From Planctomycetota bacterium (GTDB lineage: Bacteria; Planctomycetota; Planctomycetia; Pirellulales; Pirellulaceae): a DNA stretch of 48,403 nt. The DNA is taken from positions 1 through 48,403 of the forward strand of contig JAFLCP010000049.1 of the NCBI GenBank assembly GCA_017303505.1. Reading direction: 5' to 3'. Positions 1 to 8,157 of the stretch are shown here, piece after piece. Position numbers and translations under genes: made by a program. The notes beneath the pieces were generated by a model, which had not been told where the DNA came from, made no database searches, and was given only the letters and a program-made list of their open reading frames with translations. Each line of letters starts with the position of its first letter. Position 1 is the first letter of the stretch.

Positions 1-199
1 AACTCCTTTTTACAAGACTCTGCAACCATCGTGGTTCTAGGCTCTTGTATTAAGTAATGGTCTACCAAAGAATATGGGATCGCGCTAGACTATTTATTTA
101 CCCCAACATCGCGCGCGGGCCGTGGGTTGCCGTAGAGTGGGTATTCACAGAAATATCTATTGAGCTTTGATGATCCAGCGGTGTTGATCAAGAAGCGAT

Positions 200-1450
200 T
201 TACAGATTTCGGCGTGGCGGCAAAGCGGCCGTCGAAGCCAGAAGTCCACCCACTAACGCAATGGCAACCATTAACATCGAAAATGCAAAATCGATCCCCG
301 CAACAGTTTCGCGATTTACCAAGGCAGTGAAACTTCGATAACCGAGCGAGCCGGGAACCAAGATCAACATACTGGGATTCAATGGGATCAGGGCAGGGCG
401 GTTGTAAATTCGGGCGTAGAGATTCGAACCGCATCCGACCGCAAAGGCGCCTAAGAACGAACCAAACTCTCCTCCCGCCGCCTTAGCGCCAAAATACGAA
501 GCAGCAAAACCAACAATACTGACGCAGAAAATCACTGGCCATTGACGCGTGCGAGCTCGGAATAAAACGGCAAATGCAGCTGGCGCGGCAAACACTGCCA
601 ACCACCACGCCCAAGATGGTAGCGGCCACAGAATCTCCGATGGTATGTCGCGCCACGTCCCCAATATTCTCCATGCCAATGCCACTCCAACCACTAAGGT
701 GAGCAACTTGGTAATAGCACCAGCGGTACGCGCGACACCCGCAGATAAGTGCCCCATGGCTAACTCAGTCAACGCAACAGTTAACTGCAAACCCGGCAGT
801 AGCACCACGACGGAGGCAAGTGTCGCTAATCGATCATCAAGTGGTGACACAAAGTGTGCGATGAAGAGCGATACCGTCGCGGCAAAGAACCCTGCTAAGG
901 GCGCGAAAAGACCATTGTCCCCTCCGAGCTTGGGGAGCAGCGGTTCTACCAAAGCCAAGAACAAACCGAGACTTAACGCTACTAAAACCTCAACAGCTCC
1001 CGCACCAAAAAGAACCGCAACCACTCCGCACGCTACGCTACAGGCCGCCGATGTTGCGAACCAGCCATAAGGTGGTGGAGCAGCCGCTACCGTTTCCATG
1101 CGAGCTAGCGCCGTCGTTAAATCAAGACGCCGCGCTTCCACATCTTCCAAAATCTCATCGAACTCAATCAGCTTACTCGCGTCTACCTCACCAGCATCGA
1201 CGCGTCGCAACAATGTTCTTTCTTGATCCCCCGTGCCAAACGACACGATCAACGCAGTCGGTGTGTAAAGATACACACTAGGTGTCGCCAATGTGTTTGA
1301 GAACTCGACCATCACGCGTTCGAGTCGATGCGAGGGTGTGCCGTATCGGTGCAATAGTTCGGCGGTACGCACCAAGAATGCTTGCCGTTGACGCTCAGGG
1401 ATTTTCAACCAATAGTCGTCGAAAGGAGGAATAGGTGGCAAGGAGTCCAT
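200..1450 (-). CDS. ThrE-like threonine/serine exporter family membrane protein
   Basis: This 416-residue protein resembles the fused DUF1212 plus DUF3815 (ThrE) architecture. The N-terminal ~120 residues are soluble and contain the family-like stretch LHRYGTPSHRLERVM. The remainder holds about ten hydrophobic segments in two blocks, broken near residues 265-285. ThrE proteins export threonine and serine across the inner membrane; that substrate is known only for characterised members and is inferred here. The ATG at 1450 fits the family length, but there is no clear Shine-Dalgarno upstream. It is divergent from the next gene across a 522-bp spacer. The membrane-transport family is fairly sure; the amino-acid specificity is not. 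Confidence 0.8.
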   Translation of the reverse strand: MDSLPPIPPFDDYWLKIPERQRQAFLVRTAELLHRYGTPSHRLERVMVEFSNTLATPSVYLYTPTALIVSFGTGDQERTLLRRVDAGEVDASKLIEFDEILEDVEARRLDLTTALARMETVAAAPPPYGWFATSAACSVACGVVAVLFGAGAVEVLVALSLGLFLALVEPLLPKLGGDNGLFAPLAGFFAATVSLFIAHFVSPLDDRLATLASVVVLLPGLQLTVALTELAMGHLSAGVARTAGAITKLLTLVVGVALAWRILGTWRDIPSEILWPLPSWAWWLAVFAAPAAFAVLFRARTRQWPVIFCVSIVGFAASYFGAKAAGGEFGSFLGAFAVGCGSNLYARIYNRPALIPLNPSMLILVPGSLGYRSFTALVNRETVAGIDFAFSMLMVAIALVGGLLASTAALPPRRNL

Positions 1451-1972
1451 GGTTTAATGCACAATAATAGCCAGTTCGGTAAAGGCCTCTGTCACATGCA
1501 ACTGCGTGATCGAAAGCGGCCTTGAACCTCGCCAAGGGTAAACTGAAAACAAGAAAATAGAGAACAAAACAACAGAGTGCGAAAATAGTAGAGAACAAAT
1601 CGTCCAAACAGGGAAGCGGGACTAGCCGGATTTCTGGCTTAGTGCGCACAAAAGAAAGATATCTCGCCACCATTTGGCAAAAAAGGATTTTTGCTGTCAA
1701 ATGCAAGACGCCTCGGTTTCCAAGTTTCTGCACCCCTGCGGTAGCTTTTAATGTGACGCATTGCCAAGCATTGGATTTGTGGATCGCATAGGGGAATCAT
1801 GACGAATTCAGAACCGGAGCCAGGCGGGAACGCTATTGGGAAAGCGGGGGCTTACTTGTTAAACTGGTAAGAATTGTACGGCTCAGTTTGTAGAGTATCA
1901 GTGTGGCCAAACGAGAAGTCCAACAAGTAAACAAAACGGAAAACCTATACCACGAAGAAAGGAGCAAGTGAG
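1451..1972. other. Divergent intergenic region, 522 bp
   Basis: This spacer separates the minus-strand ThrE-like gene from the plus-strand hemolysin III gene. It must hold promoters for both, but no convincing -35/-10 pair stood out on either strand. Its open frames have no family resemblance. The only clear element is the ribosome binding site at its right edge. Confidence 0.5.
1958..1964 (+). promoter_or_regulatory. Ribosome binding site fixing a GTG start
   Basis: AAAGGAG lies 8 nt before the GTG at 1973 and supports that codon as the start of the hemolysin III family gene. Confidence 0.7.
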
Positions 1973-2608
1973 GTGTCACAAGAATGGAATGAAGATACTG
2001 CGTTTACGGAAACGTGGAATGCAATAACACATGGCGGTGGCTTTTTGTTGAGCCTCCCCGCTGTGCTGGCGATGGTATGGTTGGCGGATAAGAAACATCC
2101 TGAATTGACCTGGGTTTGTTTGGCCTATGGTGCGAGCCTCTCTGCGGTTTATCTTTTCTCGACGTTATCGCATGCCGTTCGCAATTCCGAAATGCGCGCC
2201 CGCATGCGTGCTTGGGATCAAGGTGTCATCTTCTTGTTGATTGCTGGGACATATGCCCCATTCATTTATGGCTATACATCAGGCTGGGAACGAATCGCCA
2301 CCATGTTCGGCGTTTGGATTTTGGCGGGACTTGGCTTTTATTCTAAAGTGATTGCCAAGCATCGCATCAACACGATGGTTCCCACTTTCTATCTGCTATT
2401 GGGCTGGGGGCCTGCGATGGTGTTGTTCCGTCATGTTCCCTGGGCATGTTTTGGATCCATGGCGGTCGGAGGGCTTTTGTATACTATCGGAACCATATTT
2501 TTACACCACGATCATCGTTCCTGGTTTTATCATCCGATCTGGCATGTTATGGTGATCTTAGCAAGTGCTTGCCACTACTTCGCTATCCTCTTCTTCATCG
2601 TGATATGA
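1973..2608 (+). CDS. Hemolysin III (YqfA/PAQR) family membrane protein
   Basis: The 211-residue product has about seven membrane segments and the conserved polar residues of the PAQR/hemolysin III family. These are THGGGF near residue 20, the RAWDQG loop near residue 80, and IWH followed by CHY close to the C-terminus. In structurally studied PAQR members equivalent His and Asp residues bind a metal. The length matches the usual 200-220 residues. The start is GTG with AAAGGAG 8 nt upstream. Its stop lies 27 nt before the start of the following sulfatase, which has the same AAAGGAG signal, so the two are probably co-transcribed. The cellular role is unclear; the hemolysin name is historical. 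Confidence 0.85.
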   Translation: MSQEWNEDTAFTETWNAITHGGGFLLSLPAVLAMVWLADKKHPELTWVCLAYGASLSAVYLFSTLSHAVRNSEMRARMRAWDQGVIFLLIAGTYAPFIYGYTSGWERIATMFGVWILAGLGFYSKVIAKHRINTMVPTFYLLLGWGPAMVLFRHVPWACFGSMAVGGLLYTIGTIFLHHDHRSWFYHPIWHVMVILASACHYFAILFFIVI

Positions 2609-2621
2609 TCCCACCTTGTGC

Positions 2622-2628
2622 AAAGGAG
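2622..2628 (+). promoter_or_regulatory. Ribosome binding site deciding the sulfatase start
   Basis: AAAGGAG is placed 7 nt before the GTG at 2636. It favours this start over the in-frame GTG at 2618, which lies upstream of the site. Confidence 0.65.
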
Positions 2629-2635
2629 TGAGCCT

Positions 2636-4297
2636 GTGCTCGCTAATCCCTCCTCCGTCGTTCGACGCTCGCAATCTGCTTTGATTTCTGCACTATGCTG
2701 TTATTTTATCGCTGTTGTTTTGGGCTTCGATTGCCAGGCCTCTGAACCGAACTCTGCCACCGCACAAGATGCCCCTCCGAACATCGTGATCTTCTTCGCC
2801 GACGACCTTGGTGTTAGTGATCTCGGTTGTTACGGAAGAACAGAACATAAAACTCCCCGAATCGATCGCTTGGCGCAGGAAGGCATGCGATTTACTTGTG
2901 CCTATACGGCGCAACCGATTTGCTCACCTTCGAGAGCCGCTTTGATGACGGGTCTCTATCCGGCCCGGTTGCAACTTACCAATTTTCTCAATGGTCGTCC
3001 CGATGCGAATTCACAAAAGCTGCTCCAACCGATCATCCAAGGACAACTTCCACTCGAAGAAATTACGATTGCCGAGTTACTGAAACAAGCGGGTTATAAG
3101 ACTGGCCTATTTGGCAAATGGCATTTAGGTAATGGTCGTTTTGGACCACAAGCTCAAGGCTTTGATATGGTCGTGATGCCTAAAGCGAACACACCTCCAA
3201 CCTCTGCAGAAGGAGGCAAAGGGGAATACGAAACCACAGCAGCCGCCATTCAGTTTATCGAGGCGAATCAATCAACTCCTTTCTTTTGCTACATACCTCA
3301 CAATACCCCGCACATTCCTTTGGCAGCGAAACCTGAGTTAGTTGAAAAGTACAAAGATACATTTCATCCCACATATGCGGCGATGATGGAAACGATGGAT
3401 GATGTTGTAGGCAAAGTGCTAGACAAACTGGATGCACTTGGACTTACTGAGAATACGATCGTGATCTTCACCAGCGACAATGGTGGCCTGCACGTACTGG
3501 AGTTTCCCGGAACACCAGCTACACATTGCGCTCCTTATCGCGCGGGCAAAGGCTATTTGTATGAAGGTGGTTTGCGAGAGCCGTTCATCGTACGTTGGCC
3601 GAAAAATCTTAAGGGTGGGAAGGTCATTGATACGCCGATTTCTTTACTCGATGTTTTTCCGAGTTTATTGACGGCAGCGGGTTTGGCTCCCAACAAAGTC
3701 ACAGGACCGCTTGATGGGCAGAGCTTTCTCACACTGGCTGATGAAGCTCAATCGCCAGAACGAACCTTCTATTGGCATTTCCCCAACTACACCAATCAAG
3801 GTGGTCGTCCTGCCTCAGCAATTCGACAGGGTAAGTGGAAGTTAATTGAACAGCTCGAAGATCATTCGCTGGAACTCTACGACTTGGAATCGGACATCAG
3901 CGAAACCAAAAATGTAGCTGCAGAGAACAAAGAAGTTGCCGATCGATTGGCGGCAGAATTGGATCGCTGGCGTAAGCAAGTGGGTGGGCAAACCCTCACG
4001 CAAAATCCGAATTTTGATGCGAACTTACATCGAGCACTATACATCGACAAAGATCCATCAAAATGGGTTGCCAAAGCGACGGCAACTGAAACTGCCGAAG
4101 GCTGGCAAGAATGGCGCAAAACTATGAACTCTGTCGTTGCAGGTCAGAAACCTAACGTGACACCTGCCGATGGCGAGATCCGTTTGCAAGCTCGCGATGC
4201 CCGGGTTCATGGAACTCGATTGCGATATGAACCTGAACCATACAAGAATGTATTGGGGTACTGGACCGAAGCTGGGCAGACTGGGACCTTACCTTGA
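2636..4297 (+). CDS. Secreted sulfatase, interrupted near its C-terminus by a frameshift
   Basis: This is a family S1 formylglycine-dependent sulfatase. From the GTG at 2636 it begins with a signal peptide that probably ends at CQA near residue 35. Metal-binding FFADDLG lies near residues 53-59 and the formylglycine motif C-S-P-S-R at 96-100. GKWHLG, IPHNTPHIP and TSDNGG follow, all expected active-site elements. It should hydrolyse sulfate esters, probably on polysaccharides, outside the cytoplasm after conversion of Cys96 by a maturase not seen here. The frame ends at GYWTEA plus a few aberrant residues. The next frame immediately resumes WADWDLTLTEPGEYE, the expected start of the C-terminal beta domain. 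The catalytic domain is complete, so a shortened protein could remain active. Confidence 0.88.
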   Translation: MLANPSSVVRRSQSALISALCCYFIAVVLGFDCQASEPNSATAQDAPPNIVIFFADDLGVSDLGCYGRTEHKTPRIDRLAQEGMRFTCAYTAQPICSPSRAALMTGLYPARLQLTNFLNGRPDANSQKLLQPIIQGQLPLEEITIAELLKQAGYKTGLFGKWHLGNGRFGPQAQGFDMVVMPKANTPPTSAEGGKGEYETTAAAIQFIEANQSTPFFCYIPHNTPHIPLAAKPELVEKYKDTFHPTYAAMMETMDDVVGKVLDKLDALGLTENTIVIFTSDNGGLHVLEFPGTPATHCAPYRAGKGYLYEGGLREPFIVRWPKNLKGGKVIDTPISLLDVFPSLLTAAGLAPNKVTGPLDGQSFLTLADEAQSPERTFYWHFPNYTNQGGRPASAIRQGKWKLIEQLEDHSLELYDLESDISETKNVAAENKEVADRLAAELDRWRKQVGGQTLTQNPNFDANLHRALYIDKDPSKWVAKATATETAEGWQEWRKTMNSVVAGQKPNVTPADGEIRLQARDARVHGTRLRYEPEPYKNVLGYWTEAGQTGTLP

Positions 4298-4566
4298 CCG
4301 AGCCTGGCGAATATGAGATCGAGGTCCAACAAGGCTGTGGAAGCGGTGGGGGCTCCGAAGTCGATATCCGTATCGGCGAGAAAGTCGTGTCATTTGTGGT
4401 TCAGGACACAGGCCACTTTCAAAAGATGATTCTCTTGACGCTGGATATCGGAGAACTCAAGGCAGGCCAACAGACTCTGGAGATCAGACCACGAACCAAG
4501 CAAGGGGTGGCCATTATGGACATACGTCGAATCGTGGTTCGCAAAAAAACGATCGCTAGAACTTAG
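4294..4566 (+). pseudogene. C-terminal beta-sandwich fragment of the upstream sulfatase (out of frame)
   Basis: This 90-residue frame carries TEPGEYEIEVQQGCG, VSFVVQDTGHFQK and GVAIMDIRRIVV, which resemble the C-terminal accessory domain often fused to planctomycete sulfatases. Homology continues upstream in this frame to position 4273, before the ATG, so it is very unlikely to be an independent gene. Loss of one base near 4272 explains the split. The ATG overlaps the sulfatase stop as ATGA, so translational coupling is conceivable but would produce a domain starting mid-strand. Its TAG stop overlaps the TAA stop of the convergent CNNM-type gene by two bases. Confidence 0.75.
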
Positions 4567-5891
4567 GTGAGCTGAGTGACGTAGGCCTCTTGAACTTTGT
4601 TGCGGCGTACTTTGCGGACAGAGATTTTGAGGCCACCCTTTACGATCGATTCGCCCCCGCGCACTTCGCCCAACGTTTTGAGCTCACTGCAAATCCACTC
4701 GTTGACATTTTTGGCCTGCGTGTGATTGGCAATCTGCGACAGATTGATGTGAGTAACTGCATCAAATTTTTCGAGCGTTAGGCCACCACCGACAATCCAG
4801 TGCTTTTCAGTTCCACTGATATGGAAGGGTAAGCGGTCATATTCGTCACCGATTTCACCCACCAACTCTTCTAAAATATCTTCCAAAGTCACCATACCAA
4901 CGATCTTGTTCCCACTGTTCCGAACTAAGGCGATATGCGTATGTTCCCGCATCATCTGCTCCAAACAAGTTGCGACAGGCAGCAATTCTTGGAATGAAGT
5001 TAACGGACGCAGAATCGACAATACAGAGGCTTTTTGTGGATTGAGATGCAATGCAGACATGATGTCTTTCATGTTCACATAGCCGATGATCGATTGCGGA
5101 TTCTCTTTGCTTGAGACGACTGGAAAGCGAGTATGCATATCCAAGTGAGCGCGTTTCAGATGCTCCGCGAGTGAACCGGTGACTTCGAGCGTGGTGATGT
5201 CATCAACACCAACCATGATGTCACGAACAGGACGCGATGGCATCTCCGTTGCGTTCTGAATAATACGCTCTTCTTGATGCCCGATAACACGTGAAGCGCG
5301 AGCGAGTGCGGCGATACCGCGCAACTCTTGAAGTTGAACTAATTCTAACTCCGCATGATTGTCGTTGGATTTGGTTCGATGCCTTTCTCCAAGTGACATG
5401 ATGCCCATCACGATCGCTTCAAACATTCGAACGGCAGGCCATACGCTGTATAAGAACCATCTCATCGGCGTTGAGAGTTTCAAGCAAACCCACTCAGCAT
5501 TTCGCAATGCAAAGACTTTGGGAATCAATTCACCAGCGATGATAGTCACTACGGTCAACGGTAGAACCACAGTTACAATCGCGATGACTTCGGAGAATCG
5601 TTCGGAGAACCCGAAGGATTGCACAAATAGAGGTGCGATTTTCTCTTCCGCACTTGCGCCACCCACGGCAGCTGCAACTGCCCCGACCAAGGTGATGCCA
5701 AGTTGCACCACGGCCAGACTCGCTTCCATGTTTTCTTTCATGTACAAAGCGGAACCCGCCCCAGCGACATGACGCTCGGTCAGCTGCTTCAATTTCCCGA
5801 CGGAAATCGAAGCCAGGGCGATTTCATAGCCCGCGAATACACTGTTGACAGCGATCATCATGAACATGACCGCTAGTTCAATACCAAACAT
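4563..5891 (-). CDS. CNNM/CorC-type membrane protein (DUF21, paired CBS, CorC_HlyC domains)
   Basis: The 442-residue protein has the typical order of this family. An N-terminal DUF21 membrane domain covers about residues 1-180 with four hydrophobic segments. Paired CBS domains follow at about 205-335 (RPVRDIMVGVDDITTLEV and HTHIALVRNSGNKIVGMVTLEDILEEL, given here as landmarks). A C-terminal CorC_HlyC domain starts near residue 355. Characterised relatives act in magnesium or cobalt efflux or resistance, with nucleotides sensed by the CBS pair; the ion is not determined here. The ATG at 5891 begins directly with the first membrane segment. The gene is convergent with the sulfatase and divergent from mdh. 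Confidence 0.85.
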   Translation of the reverse strand: MFGIELAVMFMMIAVNSVFAGYEIALASISVGKLKQLTERHVAGAGSALYMKENMEASLAVVQLGITLVGAVAAAVGGASAEEKIAPLFVQSFGFSERFSEVIAIVTVVLPLTVVTIIAGELIPKVFALRNAEWVCLKLSTPMRWFLYSVWPAVRMFEAIVMGIMSLGERHRTKSNDNHAELELVQLQELRGIAALARASRVIGHQEERIIQNATEMPSRPVRDIMVGVDDITTLEVTGSLAEHLKRAHLDMHTRFPVVSSKENPQSIIGYVNMKDIMSALHLNPQKASVLSILRPLTSFQELLPVATCLEQMMREHTHIALVRNSGNKIVGMVTLEDILEELVGEIGDEYDRLPFHISGTEKHWIVGGGLTLEKFDAVTHINLSQIANHTQAKNVNEWICSELKTLGEVRGGESIVKGGLKISVRKVRRNKVQEAYVTQLT

Positions 5892-6251
5892 GGAAGTTAC
5901 TCAAGTTCGAAAAGACCGAATAATCCATTCGATCGACACAACCAGTGCCTTGCGCATGGATTACGGCCTGTACAATGGGCAGTTGGAGTAACCTAGCATT
6001 TTCTTAGCGGGTGCAACGAAATATGTGCGGAGTTGCACAAATTCTTGCTCTAAGGCCGGACAGCTGGTGTGCAAATGGGACTCAGAAGAGATAACGGAGT
6101 ATCAATAAGCCTCGATTTTGGGCGTTTTTCCAGCGAATTTGCCCGACTTGTCACCTTTTCACCTTAGGGATACGATCAAGCATTATTTGGTTTTTCTCCT
6201 ACCGCTACGATTTCTTTCCGTCTTTGGACGCTGTTTATAGGGATCTCTCAG
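5892..6251. other. Divergent intergenic region between the CNNM-type gene and mdh, 360 bp
   Basis: No coding frame is supported in this stretch. It holds a credible promoter for mdh near 6148-6176. Nothing comparable was recognised for the leftward gene. Confidence 0.5.
6148..6176 (+). promoter_or_regulatory. Probable sigma70-type promoter of mdh
   Basis: TTGTCA at 6148-6153 and TACGAT at 6171-6176 are separated by exactly 17 nt. They match five of six and four of six consensus bases. Transcription would begin near 6183 and leave an untranslated leader of about 70 nt. Confidence 0.45.
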
Positions 6252-7250
6252 ATGAAGTACTTGTGCAACGACAAATTGGTCATTCTCGGCGCTGGGGGAA
6301 TGATTGGCTCCAACCTCATGCAATCCGCGCTAACGATGGGCCTCACCCCAAACGTCTGCGGCTATGACCCGTTCGAGCCAGGTCTTAAAGGCGCCGCTGA
6401 AGAAATCTATCACTGTGCCTTTCCAGGTGCACGCGTTACCTGGACGACCGACATCAAAGAAGCCTTGACCGGCGCCAAGTATGTTATCTCTTCGGGCGGT
6501 GCGCCTCGCAAAGATGGCATGACTCGTGAAGACCTACTGCGTGGTAACGCTGAAATCGCAGCTCAGCTGGGGAAAGATCTTAAAGCATACTGCCCAGATG
6601 TAAAATTTGTTGTCATCATCTTCAACCCTGCCGACATCACTGGTTTGATCGCTTTGGTACATTCGGGCTTGGCTCCTGAAAAGATCAGCACCCTCGCTGC
6701 GCTGGATAGCACACGTCTGCAAACCGCGTTGGCCCAGCACTTCAAAGTTCCACAAGATGAAGTCACTGGTTGCCGCACGTATGGTGGCCATGGCGAACAA
6801 ATGGCCGTGTTTGCATCAACCACCAAGATCTCAGGCAAGCCACTGAGCGAATTGATTGGCACCGATAAACTCACCAACGAGCAATGGACCGCATTGAAGG
6901 GCCATGTGGTACAAGGTGGCAAAGCGATCATTCAATTGCGCGGCCGCTCTTCGTTCCAAAGCCCTTCTCATCAATCGGTCGCCATGGTCCGAGCTGTTAT
7001 GGGCGGTGATGCGTTTCCTTGGCCAAGTGGTTCATTCGTGAACTCGGGTGAATTCAAACACATCTTGATGGCGATGGAAACCACATTGGATGCCAACGGT
7101 GTTCATTACAAGATGCCTTCCGGCACCGAAGCCGAAATGAACGAATTGCGAGTTTCTTATGGCCACCTCTGCAAGCTGCGTGACGAAGTGATCGGCTTTG
7201 GATTGCTCCCTCCAACCGATCAATGGAGCAGTGTGAACAAGAATCTGTAG
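6252..7250 (+). CDS. mdh: Malate dehydrogenase
   Basis: The 332-residue protein is an NAD(P)-dependent malate/lactate dehydrogenase family member that should interconvert malate and oxaloacetate in the TCA cycle. It has a Rossmann loop GAGGMIG near residue 13 and the mobile active-site loop GGAPRKDGMTRED near 81-93. The FNPAD segment lies near 124, the substrate-binding LDSTR near 151-155, and the catalytic histidine in YGGHGEQM near residue 179. It is about 20 residues longer than classical bacterial enzymes. Malate rather than lactate specificity is inferred from the arginine in the APRKDGMTR loop. It is monocistronic, with a promoter at 6148-6176 and a terminator at 7306-7338. Confidence 0.9.
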   Translation: MKYLCNDKLVILGAGGMIGSNLMQSALTMGLTPNVCGYDPFEPGLKGAAEEIYHCAFPGARVTWTTDIKEALTGAKYVISSGGAPRKDGMTREDLLRGNAEIAAQLGKDLKAYCPDVKFVVIIFNPADITGLIALVHSGLAPEKISTLAALDSTRLQTALAQHFKVPQDEVTGCRTYGGHGEQMAVFASTTKISGKPLSELIGTDKLTNEQWTALKGHVVQGGKAIIQLRGRSSFQSPSHQSVAMVRAVMGGDAFPWPSGSFVNSGEFKHILMAMETTLDANGVHYKMPSGTEAEMNELRVSYGHLCKLRDEVIGFGLLPPTDQWSSVNKNL

Positions 7251-7538
7251 GGGGCAGGAGTTCCGCTGCGGCGAGACACTCACGAATTACGACGTCCAAC
7301 TACAACCTCGCAAAGCTTCGGCAATGCGAGGTTTTTTTGTGGGTCGGACGTTGTACTGGGCGCCGAGGTCGTCGTTATCGATTTTGGCACTGGATGCAAT
7401 GGGCCGGGGTGCTGCGAGACGCTGCGAATTACGACGACGAATACGACGACAAATTACGACGTACAAAGTAAGAGCTACGAAGCCCAACTGCGTAAATTTG
7501 CAGCAATGCAGAGGTCGTTTTCGTATTTCGTTTCACTT
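7251..7538. repeat. Spacer with repeated AATTACGACG units
   Basis: The 288-bp spacer after mdh repeats a short motif. GCGAGACACTCACGAATTACGACG-like sequence begins near 7271 and a related version begins near 7414. Further AATACGACGACAAATTACGACG units run to about 7460. No coding signal is apparent. The copies look like a local imperfect expansion of a dispersed intergenic repeat. Confidence 0.45.
7306..7338 (+). terminator. Rho-independent terminator downstream of mdh
   Basis: A perfect 7-bp stem, CCTCGCA at 7306-7312 with TGCGAGG at 7325-7331, encloses a 12-nt loop and is followed by seven T residues. It lies 55 nt after the mdh stop. Confidence 0.8.
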
Positions 7539-8021
7539 CTACTCGAGCACTTTGTGATAGCGGATTTCCACCGCTAACGCCTCGAGCCCATCCGGCATCA
7601 CGTTGTACGCTTGCAGCACCAGATGCTCTGGATCATCCAATCGAAACACGGTTCGCCACCCCCAGCGAGGATGGCCTTCACCGACATCATATTCACCAAA
7701 GACCGAGAAACCACTTTCGGCAGCTGGACCAACCGAATACAGAATTGCGTAGTTCATGTGGAAACTATCAAACCACGCGATTTCGAATCGGTTTCCGATG
7801 GCGTTATATGCGATCCATTCCACCCCATGACGTGGCTTACCTTGAATAGCTCCTTCGTATTCATGCTTGAGCATGTTTTTTCCAACGAGCGCCGATATCT
7901 CGCCTTCAACGGCAGAAACATCGGCCAGGACTCCAGGTTCGAACCACGTCGAACATTCACCTTTCCATTTACCGATCAACGCGGGAAGAAATTCTTGCGG
8001 TGTCATGTATGAACTCAACAT
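7539..8021 (-). CDS. DUF1579-like protein
   Basis: This small soluble protein of about 160 residues resembles DUF1579. It has the opening LPALIGKWKGE, a central GVEWIAYNAIGNRFEIAW, and the repeated beta-strand pattern of a lipocalin-like barrel ending RTVFRLDDPEHLVLQAYNV. Members have no agreed function. The open frame extends to a TTG at 8039. The ATG at 8021 is preferred because a GAGG lies 11 nt upstream, but the ATG at 8006 is also possible. It lies 136 nt downstream of the arsenosugar glycosyltransferase on the same strand and may be the last gene of that operon. There is no direct evidence that it acts in arsenic metabolism. Confidence 0.7.
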   Translation of the reverse strand: MLSSYMTPQEFLPALIGKWKGECSTWFEPGVLADVSAVEGEISALVGKNMLKHEYEGAIQGKPRHGVEWIAYNAIGNRFEIAWFDSFHMNYAILYSVGPAAESGFSVFGEYDVGEGHPRWGWRTVFRLDDPEHLVLQAYNVMPDGLEALAVEIRYHKVLE

Positions 8022-8157
8022 GAAAGTTATAGGCCTCAATCGCTTCTATGTTGCACTATTGAACCCCAACAAGCTTCTCAGATCAAGGAAAATTACGCTG
8101 AAATCAAATCTGCACTATCCTATGAATGACCTGTTTTTTCGCTCGATCAAAACTAGG

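Noticed and set aside
90-434. A 114-residue minus-strand frame at the left edge
   Set aside because: Most of it overlaps the ThrE-like gene in another frame and its Cys-rich sequence resembles no family. Positions 1-199 hold nothing I can support.
549-1070. A 173-residue plus-strand frame antisense to the ThrE-like gene
   Set aside because: It is rich in Ala, Thr, Asn and Lys with no family resemblance, and lies fully opposite a protein with clear membrane domains.
2896-3437. Short frames on both strands inside the first sulfatase
   Set aside because: They lie within the continuous sulfatase reading frame that carries the complete set of active-site motifs.
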